A stretch of 64,000 nt of DNA from Micropterix aruncella. Lineage: Eukaryota; Arthropoda; Insecta; Lepidoptera; Micropterigidae. Numbering within the stretch: position 1 is the first letter of the stretch; each line of letters opens with the position of its first letter. The position numbers and the translations under genes were made by a program. The stretch covers positions 32,252,412-32,316,411 of the forward strand of contig OX155963.1 of assembly GCA_944548615.1 (NCBI GenBank). Direction: 5' to 3'. Below are positions 27,501 to 39,500 of this stretch, piece after piece. The notes beneath the pieces were generated by a model. That model saw nothing but the letters and a program-made list of their open reading frames with translations. It was not told the origin of the DNA and searched no databases.

Positions 27501-30500
27501 TGAGCATAGAAGACTTTAGGATGGAATAAACCTACCGTCCAGCAATTTCACGAGTCTGTCAGAGACCAACGCCTTAGGGCGAGGCACCAGGGAAGGTTGG
27601 ACAAAGGCTGCCTCACCCCCTGACTAGGTTTAGAAGGATATCTGTGGAATTAACCATCAGGACACCTTTAACCTCCCGACTGGTATCGGGTCCGAAGTCA
27701 CTTGCGCGCCTCTACCTGAATATACGGATGTTCAGCGGTGATTCAGTTTGAATATATCGCGGATCAAAGGCATCTTTTGCCTGGCTATGAATTTAGGATC
27801 AGGTAGTCTAAGGGTCGTTTCAAGAGTGGTTGACGACAGATCAACATCCACCCCCGCTGTTTAAAGGACAGTATATTTTCATAGTCGCCGGATTTTTTCA
27901 ATTAGTGAGTGCACAGACAATCGATTGGCGTCGCTGAACTGTGTGCAAACCGTCCAGTAGCGCCGGGAAGCAATCCCATCAGGAGAAACCGCTCCACCAG
28001 CCGTGAGGCCTGAGACGCGAGAGTCTTAAGCGGGGTAGCCTTCCACACGAGGAGGTTTCTGAATAGGAGTTGAATTGGGAGCTGGGCCGATCCGAGAACA
28101 AATAGGATCTTATGGCCCAAGCTGCAAGAAACAATTCACTACCCTAGAACAAGACGAGCATGCAGATTTTGTTCTGCAAAAAGCATATAATGACTACTAC
28201 ATTTGAATTGGATAAAGCAAACATGTGTGCCTTCAATGCTCTCGTTCCTTGTGCAATGACTGCCATTAAATTATATGTACATAAGTATGTCTCTTGTCAG
28301 ATTTTTTATTATCAGATGTGGCTATTAAGTTTTCTTATGTTCCTAATATATTAGAATGTGAGATGAAAAAGTTTACTTTGTTTTTTAAATACTTTTAGAA
28401 GCCATAAATTGCTAAAAGCAACAAAAAGATCTTAGAATAACAATAAGTGATCATCTCCAATGGTAAAACCCCATAGATGCAATCTCTAAAGCTTCGGTCA
28501 CACGGAGGGAATTTGCTCGCAGTGAGTATTCGCTGCCTGCCTGTCACATGTAGCAAATGCGATTCGCTCGTTTCATGCAATTTTCGACACTTGGTTGGTG
28601 CTCCAAGCACAGAAATGTCATCTATGGGACCTGATTGTGTCTAAAAAAAAACAGTTGATTCAGTTGGCATGTGTGAACTGAGATTTTCCCCCCGAAGTCG
28701 AAATTCCCCCATTTTCGAGCATCTTCTTGTGATTGAGTCATGATGTATCCACGTTAAAGCTTCGTTGGCGAGCCAAGTGGCGCGCCAACTGAATTCATAG
28801 CGAGTGCTGTCAGCCACCACACAACTCGCGCAGCGCTGCCATTGCCGAGAGTAGCGCGCTCGCGGCGATAATAATTGAACATGTTCAATTCTACTTGCGG
28901 CGATTTTGATCGCCGCGAATAAATCAAATTGCAGCGAGTAGCACACCTAGCGAGTTTGCTCGCTGCGATTGCATTCGCATCGAGTATTCGCTCCGTGTAA
29001 CCAAAGCCTATTAATAAAGCAGACTTCTATTTAATAAATCAGGCTTTCCAACATCTGGACATAGAGGTGTTTATCTACAAGACATAAATAGAACCTATTC
29101 TTGAGTATGGCTGTCAGCACTGGAACTCATACTTTTTCAAACTCCGTTAGATGTAAGAATAAAGATAACGATTTACCATTTTTCAATGCAGCATCAACAA
29201 AAGCCCTAACGCAGGTGACACAGGCTGGAAAATTATGCGGAGTGACATGTGCGACATCTCGAACGACCAACGCAAGAGCTGCACAGCACCTGTAGATTAA
29301 AGTAGGAAGATAATAGTAATAATAGTAATAGTTTTTCATTAGTAATAGAAATTCTCTTGCATACTGTCGAACAAACAAATGTGGCCTCAGACAGGCGCGG
29401 ATCTATGGGGGGGGGGGGCGGAGGGGTGTCCGCCCCCTCCCATAGGAACCAAAACATATTCTAAATGTTCTAGATCTGGCCAATGAATTCATCTACCCTG
29501 GCATACATCGCCTCATCCTTATCATGCTCTCCTTGCCCGTAAGTGTGGTGACTGCCGAAAGAAGTTTTTCAACTCTGAGGCGACTAAAAACCTGGCTATG
29601 CTCCACGATGGTAGAGGATAGGTTAGCAGGGTTGGCACTCCTGCATATTCATTTTGATATTCCAGTAGACAAAGAAAGGGATAATTGAAAGATTTGCAAA
29701 GAAAAAACACCTGAAACTGCAATTTGTAATTTAATTCTGTGTTATGCACTATTATGTATCATTTGTTCATTGTTCATTTAGAAGTAAAATAAAAACGTAG
29801 GAGTGTATTCATTATTTATTTTCCCTTTTTATAATCCTTAGTTACTTAATTACCTATCTCTATTCAGCATATTGGACGCCCTAAATTCATACTATAATTT
29901 ATTTTATCTATAGACAGAAACCCACTCCCACTGTCCGCCTCCCCCCCCAAAAACCTCCGCGCCTGGCCTCAGAAATATCCTGAGAGATTATGTGAAGCGG
30001 CTTTCACAATTAAACCTCATAGAAATAAAAACATGCAGAACCATTAACAATATAACGTGTGTCCATAAGCTTTTACACAATCGACAAGACGGCCCAGTTA
30101 GTATAGCAAATGTTCAATTTTGTGTACCACCGTGCCTAACAAGGAGTTTCCATACATTTGCCTAATCAATTCGGAGAGGTCAACCTCTCACCAGAATGTG
30201 TTGTGTTTGTTATACCACATGTAAAGGATTAGACATATTTAATGATTCCATGAATTTAATTAAAGATTCCATCAAATCCAGTCTATCTCATACTTCTTAA
30301 AATTTAATTAACTGCCATCCTAGTGTATTATATCCCTTTATTATATTATACCATATCCTTATATTATGTATTATAAACATTAATAACCAATTATTCATAT
30401 TACATTTTTCCCTTTACCTATTATTAATGTGGTCATATTATTTCTATTATAAGTTGTTCAGGCAAACGTTGTAAAGTTTTCATAGAATAGTAAATGTGTT

Positions 30501-33500
30501 TTGTACAAATAAGTTTTTGTAAATACATTTGCATTTACTACTTAGTTTACATTTACACTTGCTACTGGATTAAGTAATATGCTTTTGAATGAATCCGTAA
30601 GTTTACTGTAAAAATGAAATGAAATTACAACAGAAAAACATAATTTACAAAGAAAGTAATTGGCACCGATTGACAATAATATTTTTGGAAATATTTTGAT
30701 GACAGCAATTTAAGGTAAATAACAACATTTTAAAAATAGGAAATAGCATTTACAGAAGGTTGAATGTTTTTTAAGGAAAGTAGGTTATTGTTTGTGACAA
30801 AAAAAAATGGGTGCAACTGTGTCGGAATACGCCTCTCCTTATTCAATATCCCAATCCGCCTATCCTTATCCAATATTTATACTTATTTGTCGCTTCAATG
30901 AATTTATTTATTTATTTATTTCATAACAAATCAACATTACAGTTTCTACCAATCCGTTGATATGCAATATACACATAAATATAAAAAAATAATAGAATTC
31001 TTACAAGTACATACATAACATGTTTAAATAAGCGTTAAATACAAATACCGGCATTAAGAATAGAAAAACTTACAGTACATAAGAGTGAAAACAGTTTATA
31101 TTATTCTGCCATAAACAAGTAGCACAATGCCCACACCTTGAAGAGATGCGGGCTCGCTGTAAAAATATCAAAGTCTGGCACTGTCGAACATAGCGCATTT
31201 ATGTGCCGCAAAGCTCGTGTAAGCAGACTCCATCGACTTAGGTTGGTGCGCGAGGACGGCTCCGCAAATAGATTATGAGTGCGAGCACGATTATAATTGT
31301 CCGGGACAAAGAGACAAACCTTCGCTAGCATGCTAGGATTATCAACTCTTCCCCTAATCAGCTTGAAAACGTAGGCCATGGCGAGCATTTCTCTACGCAA
31401 CTTAAGAGAGTTATAGCCCACCATGCCTAGTAGGAAACTAGTAGGGTATAAGTACGGATAATATCCGTACTGCTTAAAATATATAAATCGTAAGAAACAT
31501 TTTTGAATTTTTTCCAACATAGTGATATAATGATCCTGATGTGGATTCCATATAACTGCATTCGTTTCCAATCTGCTTCTCACAATTGAATTATACAATG
31601 TATGCATAACCCGTACATTGTGAAAATGCTTTAGGTTGCGAATAACAAACCCTAGTAGCTTAAAAGAGGACTTAGACAAATTAGCAATGTGCTCCTTGAA
31701 CGTAAGCTGGGAATCAAAGAGAACTCCTACATCCTTTACCTTCTCAACCCTAGTTAGCACCTCATCAGTGATGGAGTAATCATAAATCAGAGGTGCGGTC
31801 GATCTAGTATATGTCATCACTGAACATTTGGATATATTGAATGAGAGATTTTTATTATCCCTCCGGATTGGCATGAATAGGTTCTAAATCTAACCTTCCA
31901 TGAGTAATTGAATTCATAAAAGAAATGAGGAGTGACGCCTAGCAAGGCTCTACCGGCACTGTGTTCGTGGCCGATGTGCTTGCGGAGAAAATTGCATTTT
32001 GAAGTGCCCTGTACCTACTGACCCTCTTATGTACTCATAATGGTATACTTCTGGATACCTGTACAAGTTGAACAGGGCCTGAACCGAACCTCCAGGACGG
32101 CACTGGTACTCATTCAAGAGTGTATCGCCAATCTGGACCTGGAATTTTCTGCCGCATAGGAAAGTTTATATCCTCCGCAATGGCTTCCCTCGTATTGCCA
32201 TACACTAGAACTTTTTAATCAGTGAAGAATAGTGGTGGCATAGTGGTTAGGTCGCCTAATCTTACATTGTAAGGTCCCCGGTTCGATTCACGGCTGGGTT
32301 ACCATTTTCCGTTGGGATAAAATTAACGGAATTGCATTTCAATTCGTCGATCTAATGCAATAACAAGACTTACACACATGTTACGCGCACACAAACATAT
32401 TAACACTTCATAGTAAAGTAGGCTGTAAGAGATTGTCGTATGATGATAAACCCGCCCACTGTAAAATTTCACAATGAAGAGTTAAAAAAACAAACTCCAT
32501 CGCAATCCTTCTCGAAGTCGCGATACATTACATCAAGACGCTGGCGGTTGCCAAAATTAGTCGCTCAGATTTTAGTTTAGGGAGGATTATGTTGGTGGTC
32601 TCACCTGGCAGTAGCAGTGGAAGGTACAGCAATACCGGTCCTGGAAGCGACCATGATCCATCCCCCCTCCGCATCCTCCTCCGCCTCGGTTGGAGGAGTC
32701 GTAGCGGGGGAAAGATCTGGAGGCGAAGGCAGTCTGCCGGCACCGGCCGCAGCAATAAGAGCGAAAAGTACCGCCCAATCGCCGCCCGAATGGATGTTCT
32801 GAGCGGCCGTTCTCACCAGTTCGTAAACACCGATGGACACCTATGAGAAAAAACAAAATGCAAAATTTGATGAATGAAAGAAGACTTTTGTGGATCTATG
32901 TTGGCTGACGACACAATTGCCAATTCTATTATAAGCAGTGGACAGCTTCAGCAGGATCTTGACAAGATCAATACGTGGATGGAAGATTTGCTGCTTACCT
33001 TGAAAACCGAGAAATGTGTTGTGCTTCGTATCGGGAAAAGCAACCCTAACACACAATATTCTTTGGCAACGGTCGCTTACAAGCAGTTAAGCAACAAAAA
33101 GATCTTGGGATAATAATGAGTGACAATCTCAAATTGTATAAACACACAATTGCCATAATAAAGCCAACTCTACTCTCCATTTGATAAGTAAGGCTTTCCA
33201 ACATCTGTCAATAGAGGTGTTTATAAAGATCTACATGGCATATGTGAGACCTATTCTTGAGTATGGCTATTAGCTCTGGAACACCTACGTATGCAAAGAT
33301 GTAGATGTCCAGAGTAATAAAAATTATGAATATCTCTTGGAATCACTTGGACTGACAAACGAAAAAGACAAAGAGGGGACCTGAAATATAAAAGACATAA
33401 TAATATAAAAGTCTCACAAATTATTACGATATACCTGGGCTAAAGAATATTTACAAATTCAACATCAACAACAAGTCATAACAAGAAACTCAATAGTGCA

Positions 33501-36500
33501 AAATTTAAACCTTAATATCTTAAGAACGTACCAAAAAGAATAAGGGTTATAAAAAAGCCTAAAAGGAATTTACCGCGTGAAGTTTGTAACGCCCGATGTT
33601 TCGGCGCTGTTGCGACTGCCAATGCATCATCACCAAAACGGCAACGACAATGGCGGTTGCAACATCGCCGAAACATCGGGTGTTACAAACTTCAAGCGGT
33701 TCGATTTTATCTTATTTATAATGTCAAACAACCGCGATCGCCATCGATTTCAAAGAATGGTGGAGCTGTGGAATAAACTACCATTTGAAGTGATAAATGC
33801 AAGCTCTGTCAAACTAATTTAAAAACAGTCTCGATTTTTACCTAAACACTTGTTATTATTGTTTATGACTAGCTTCACAAGATCTGGGGGCCTATTCTTG
33901 GAAAAAAAAATTGCATGCTAAATTTGTCTATGTCCCTTGTTATTAATCAAATAGACAAATTTAGAATACACTTTTTTTTAAGAATAGACCCCCTGTTCTG
34001 GACGTATCAGCAAAGCTGCCTGTCCAGAATAAATAACAATAATAATAAATAGTCTGTTACTTAAGTTTATTGCTAATATTATTAGATACTATTTTTAATT
34101 ATTTTTTTTAACTTATGTAGTTTGAAGTATGCACAAGCCACTGTTTTCTTGGTACGCTTGCCTTAGTACAGGCCTAGGCCTAGTTAGGCGGCGTTGATCT
34201 ATAGAAGGACTGGGCTGCGGTACTCTCTTTTTTACTACTATTTACAACGGAGCCTCTAATGATAATGTTATATATAATGTACTGTAGTTAAAAAAATGCG
34301 CATTTCTTTAAATAAATAAATAAACAAAAAAAACTTAACTGCCAAAGTCTTTCATTTCATATTTTAGCACTGATTGACATACCATGACAATTATTATCTT
34401 TTATGATTAAAAGAGTTAATACTGAAACATACCATTTCTGCAATCTCCATGAATATCTCCTTCTTGAGCAAAAGCAGCTGATGGAGAGTCTGCAGTACGG
34501 GTCCAGTGCAGCGATCAGCTCTCAGTAGCTGTACTGCAACTCGGAGCAGTGCACTAATGCAACACTGCACCGGATAAGACACTCCCTGTCCATTATGAGG
34601 CTGCTCTACGCTCCATTGGAGTATTGAGCCTATGTGCTCAGAGACCGTCGGCCATATGAGCGAGACACGATCCCTAAATATACATCTTTTATTATTAGAA
34701 ATCGAAAAATACTGCAGGTCACAGGTATTAGAAAAAGTCTATCGCTTGGCAAGCAAGAGATCCATCGATTAGTGGACAAACGGTGGCAATGTGGCTAGGT
34801 CGCCTGATCTAGCGTTGTAAGGTTCCGGGTTCGATTCCCGGCTGGGATTACCATATTCCGTTAGGATAAAAAGAAGATAATTGCTTTTTAATTCTGTTAA
34901 ATGAATGCAATAACAAGACACACATTTACACTCATGTTACAGGCATGCATACATATAAACCCTTCAAGGTAGGGTTGGCTGTGAGAGATTGTAGTATGAT
35001 AATAAATATGCCCATTGTGAAATTTTACAATAAAAAGTGGAAACAAACAAACAATCATAAAAATATACTTATCAACCGTTCTCAAATTTACAAAGCCCGT
35101 TACAACGACATGAAACAGAAGATATGTTCCAGAAATAGCATCGTCAGGAAACTAACTGGGAGTACATGGGGAGCCAAACCATACACTCAGTTACTTAGCT
35201 CTGGGCCTATGCATATCCGCAGCGGAATATGCCGTTCCAGTGTGGAGTGGATCAGCACAAGCAAAAATGCTAGACACTGCTGTGGATGTTGCTGCGAGAA
35301 TTGCCTCCAGCTGCCTCAAACGTGCTCCCGTCTAAAAACTTTATCCACTTATAGGCATCGCCTAAAGGTGATAGACGATCCAGACACTTACTGCACGGGT
35401 AAGAACTACACCACAATTGCCTCAAATTGCAAAAGTCATTCTCGAGCCGCACACAACCTCTCCAAGGCAGTCAATCTTAGGACCATATCACTCAATGGAG
35501 AGCTTCACTTGGCGAGCGTCCTCGTCAAGTGAAGCTCTCCATTGAGATTAAAGGAAGAGATAGCACTGGGGTCCCACCTCCCCTATATCACCTGTCATAT
35601 AATCTAAACAGACTTAGTGTGGGTGCGACACACGATGCCGAGCTGATCTCGTCCGCTGGGGCTACACAGAGAATCCAATATGCGACTGTGGTAGTACGGC
35701 GGTATCAAAACGGGCGAACCCGTCACCCCAGGCTGGTATAACGATATGTGATCATTCTTTCAGCCGTGGGATAGCGAAGAAGACTTAAAGACAAGACAAT
35801 CTACTATCTAGCTCTGCCAAAAGCTCCTTAGAGGTCAACGCCTTACGGCGAGGCGCCGGGAAAGGTAACCAGCGGGCAGCCTCGCCCCCCAACTACCAGT
35901 TTTGGAACGATATCTCCATCTGGAATTAACCTTCAGGATACCTCTGTCCTCCCGACTGGTCACAGGTTTGAAGTCATATGTGCGTACTCTACCTGCCGTA
36001 TGTTCAGCGGTGATTCGGTTTGAATCTATTGCGGACCAAAAGCATCTTTTTCCCGGCTCTGAATTCAGCATCAGGTAGCCTAATGGTCATTTCAAGAGTG
36101 GTTGACGACAGGTCAACATTTACCCCCGCTGCTTAGGAGACAGTATATTTCCATAGTCTCCACACTCTTTCAGCGGGAATCAGTCAGAGCACACAACTGA
36201 TTGGCGTCGCCGAACGGTGCGCAAACCGTCCAGTAGCGCCGGGATGCAATCCCACCAGGAGAAACCGGTCCACCAGATGCGAGAGTCTTACCCTGGGTAG
36301 CCATCCGCACGGTGAGGCTTCTGAATAGGAGCTGAATCGTGAGTTGAGCCAAGAACAAAATGGATCTTATGGCACAAGCTGCACAAAACCATTCGCTACC
36401 TGTGGAACGCTGCAGGATGAAGAACACCTACCCTGCCTGCAATTATCAACCCCCATTACACACGAGGACTTATAAGATGCGAGAAACAAGGCCATTCAGG

Positions 36501-39500
36501 CCGCATACTTTTGGAGAGATGTGTTTTAACCTGGCCCGGAAACGTTAACGAACGAACAAACCGGGACATAATTTTAAAAAGCGTATTATTGACAAGATAA
36601 AAAGAAAGATGTTAACTCAATCGATGCCAGAGCAGTAAAGTTCAGTAAGAAGTACCAGGAAAGGGAAATGTTGCAGTGAATCGTGCTTAAATGGGGAGCT
36701 TTTGGTAAACTCAGCGATGTCTTCCAATCGGATCTTCCAGTGTTAAAAAATGAAGTGTTTTACTAATGCGTCCTTCCAGTTATTACATACATACATACCA
36801 GGGTTGGAGACAAGGACAAGTTTCAGTTCAGTTTTTTTTGTGTAAATACCGATTAACACTGATTGGTATGGCTATTGATTGGTATGATTAATGAAATAAG
36901 TGACTACCTACCTATTTTCAACGGCGATTTTGATCAACAGCTCCATGTAGAATATAACGATGTCTTCGATATCGGATGATATCTCTTGATCTCGTGATGG
37001 AACAGCACCAGCCGTGCAAACTTGCTTCACTAATTCCTACATGGTTTAGAATGATAATACGTGATTGGTTAAAAAAATATAATGTATTATTTGAATAAAT
37101 AAGTTAATAAATATACAAGTAAATAAATAAAGTCTTACTTGCAAACTCTCCAGAGGTAGAAACCGAGTCTCAGTGACAAATAAGGCATTCAAGTTTGTGG
37201 TCTGCACTGTTTCTTCAGCGGATTTGATAAGTCTTCTTTCTTCTGCTGTGGGTCCGGCCTCTGTTAGTGCAATATATGAGTAGAGACTAGAGAGTATGCC
37301 TCCACTAGCTGCTGCGGTATCGCCATCTGGATTGGCGCGGTACAGAGATATCTGAAAAAAATCACATGTTTAGAAGCAAAATATTTGAAGGAGTTGCATC
37401 ACAGTTTGAATGGTTTACACTTTCTGGGGTGCCAATACAACGGGTGAACATACAAACCCCCCCCAGGGGTTTTAATGACATCAGGTCGTTCTATCCCCCA
37501 TGAAGTGAACTGGAGAACCTAGCAGACAAACACAGTCCACTGTCTAGCTAGACCGGCGAGTCCAAGAGAGACCAACGGCTTACTGCAAGGCACTGGAAAG
37601 TGAAACCAGTGGGCCTACTTCACTCCCTCAATACCAGATTTGGCCAGATTTCTTCATCTTCCAGTGCGGTCGCGGATTTGAAGTCAGTTGTGCGGTCTCG
37701 TATCTGATTTCAGCGGTAATTCAGTTTACGGACAGCGGTAATTATAGCTCCCGCTGCTTAGGAAACGTATTAGACCGTTTCCAGACCCCACCAGGTTATT
37801 CACCGGAATGCACATTTAAATGGCTATTGCCATATGATATACAAGCTACCCTGCAGCTACCGAGGTCTTTCCCTGTGGATCCGATCGGTCCCTCTTTGAG
37901 GAGGCCGGATGCGAGTTGAACCGTGATTCGAGACGACCCAAGGTAACGAGCAGGTCATGTGGCCCAAGCTACATGAAACCATTAGATTTTATAATCTACT
38001 CCCTACAAAATTTAAACAGCTGGAGGACATAAAATTTAAAAATAAACATCAAGGAGATGCTGATAGGTCACCCTTTCTATAATTTGGCCAAATTAGAGGG
38101 CCATGATTTTTCAAATATTGTGCCCTTGTTAAATTACTTAAAAAAGTAGAGCCTTATTGTCTGATTATTTTATATGGTCTTATATCTGTACTTTTAGTTT
38201 AAAATGCATTACGTAGCTTTAATTTGATTATTTAACATTTTACTGACAATTTGAATATTACGATAAATAATTTTACTACGTATCTTTTCGAATCACAAAC
38301 TACTTCAAATATTAAGCTTCTATTTTGATTATTTATATTTATAGTTTGAAAATCTAACTATGTATGTTCAGTAAAGAGTAGTAACGAAACTTACTACATA
38401 ACCCAATTATTTTGACACGTCCAAGAGCGGTCTTTAGCCGTCAATTGGACACGACGAAAATGTAATGTAATGTAATGATGCCCAATGGTTTAGTGTAGAA
38501 AGATATCTCAAGGCTGGTAGCAGTACGAGCAATAAAAAACTAACTTTAGCAACCAAATTTGTGAAAAAAAAAGTGGGACAGGGGGGACCTTCAGTGAAAA
38601 AATGTAGTTTATTTTAATAAATTACAGAGAACTTCCAACTCTCAGGCACACTCATGTAGGCTCTATCATCTGTTAGAACTCAAGATTATGTGGAGAATCC
38701 ATGTTCGACATCAGAATTTTGGATTAGGATTTTGCTCTATTTGCCGACGAAACCAAGTTCTCTGCAAACTCACCCACAACTCACCAAACATCCAGGACAG
38801 CCTTAACTCTACAGTGCAGTGGACCAAGGAATGGCTGTTTTCTCTTAATGCAGATAAATGCACTGTCCTACATATCGGGTCTGGAAATCCACAGCTAGGA
38901 TATATGATTGAGGGGTAAAAAGCACAGCCAGTTATGACCCAGAAAGACCTCGATCAGTTAGAAAGTCTTGCATCCACGCCAGTAGCTTTCCACGGATTCC
39001 GAGGTGTTTCATCATCCTTTTTAAAGATCTTGGTCTCTCCAGGAAAATAATCAACTCCTTAAAAAAATTATCTAAAACCGCAATTTCCGCATCTCAAATT
39101 CTATGGCTTCGAAGGGGGAGTGAATGGGTGGTAAGGTGAACGCTCACATGTGGCAAGGCAGTTGTCCTAAACCTACCACAGCCGGTCGTTAGTCCGGAAT
39201 CCACTGCTCACCCCAGAAGTGTAATAACACTATATGATGGGCCCGACTTCGGTCGGTGAATTCCATGGCAGCTCCGTTTGTATTTTATTTTATTTATTGA
39301 GTTAAGACGTTTTATTGGTACACGGTCAAATGCCATCTCGAAGTCTAGGTACACATCAGTCGGTCATCCTTGTCCCAGTTGCTTGTCCATTTATCGAGGT
39401 ATGTTAAAAGATTTGTCACGGTTGACCGTCGTTGCGTGAACCTATGCTGTTCATCGATTATTACCATTTCTTGGCTCACATTAGCGGTAATTCAAAGTCG

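Larger units (their letters stand above)
32880..34060 (+). pseudogene. Jockey/CR1-like relic with two later insertions
   Basis: Plus-strand fragments [40 protein letters not shown] and [14 protein letters not shown] are RT C-terminal pieces in several frames. The 3' end (TCTGGACGTATCAGC, then AATAACAATAATAATAAA) matches 54690-54735. A foldback (33571-33705) and a MITE (33887-33992) interrupt it. Confidence 0.75.

Noticed and set aside
32233..32310. tRNA gene (box A and box B present, also at 34782 and 8912 minus)
   Set aside because: The tRNA-like head is followed in all three copies by the same 170-200-bp body and A-rich tail, and no clean cloverleaf with matching acceptor stem is seen. These are SINEs.
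32587..32856. Several overlapping frames on both strands around GBF1 exon 15
   Set aside because: They are shadows of the GC-rich exon; only the minus frame in phase with exons 14 and 16 matches GBF1.
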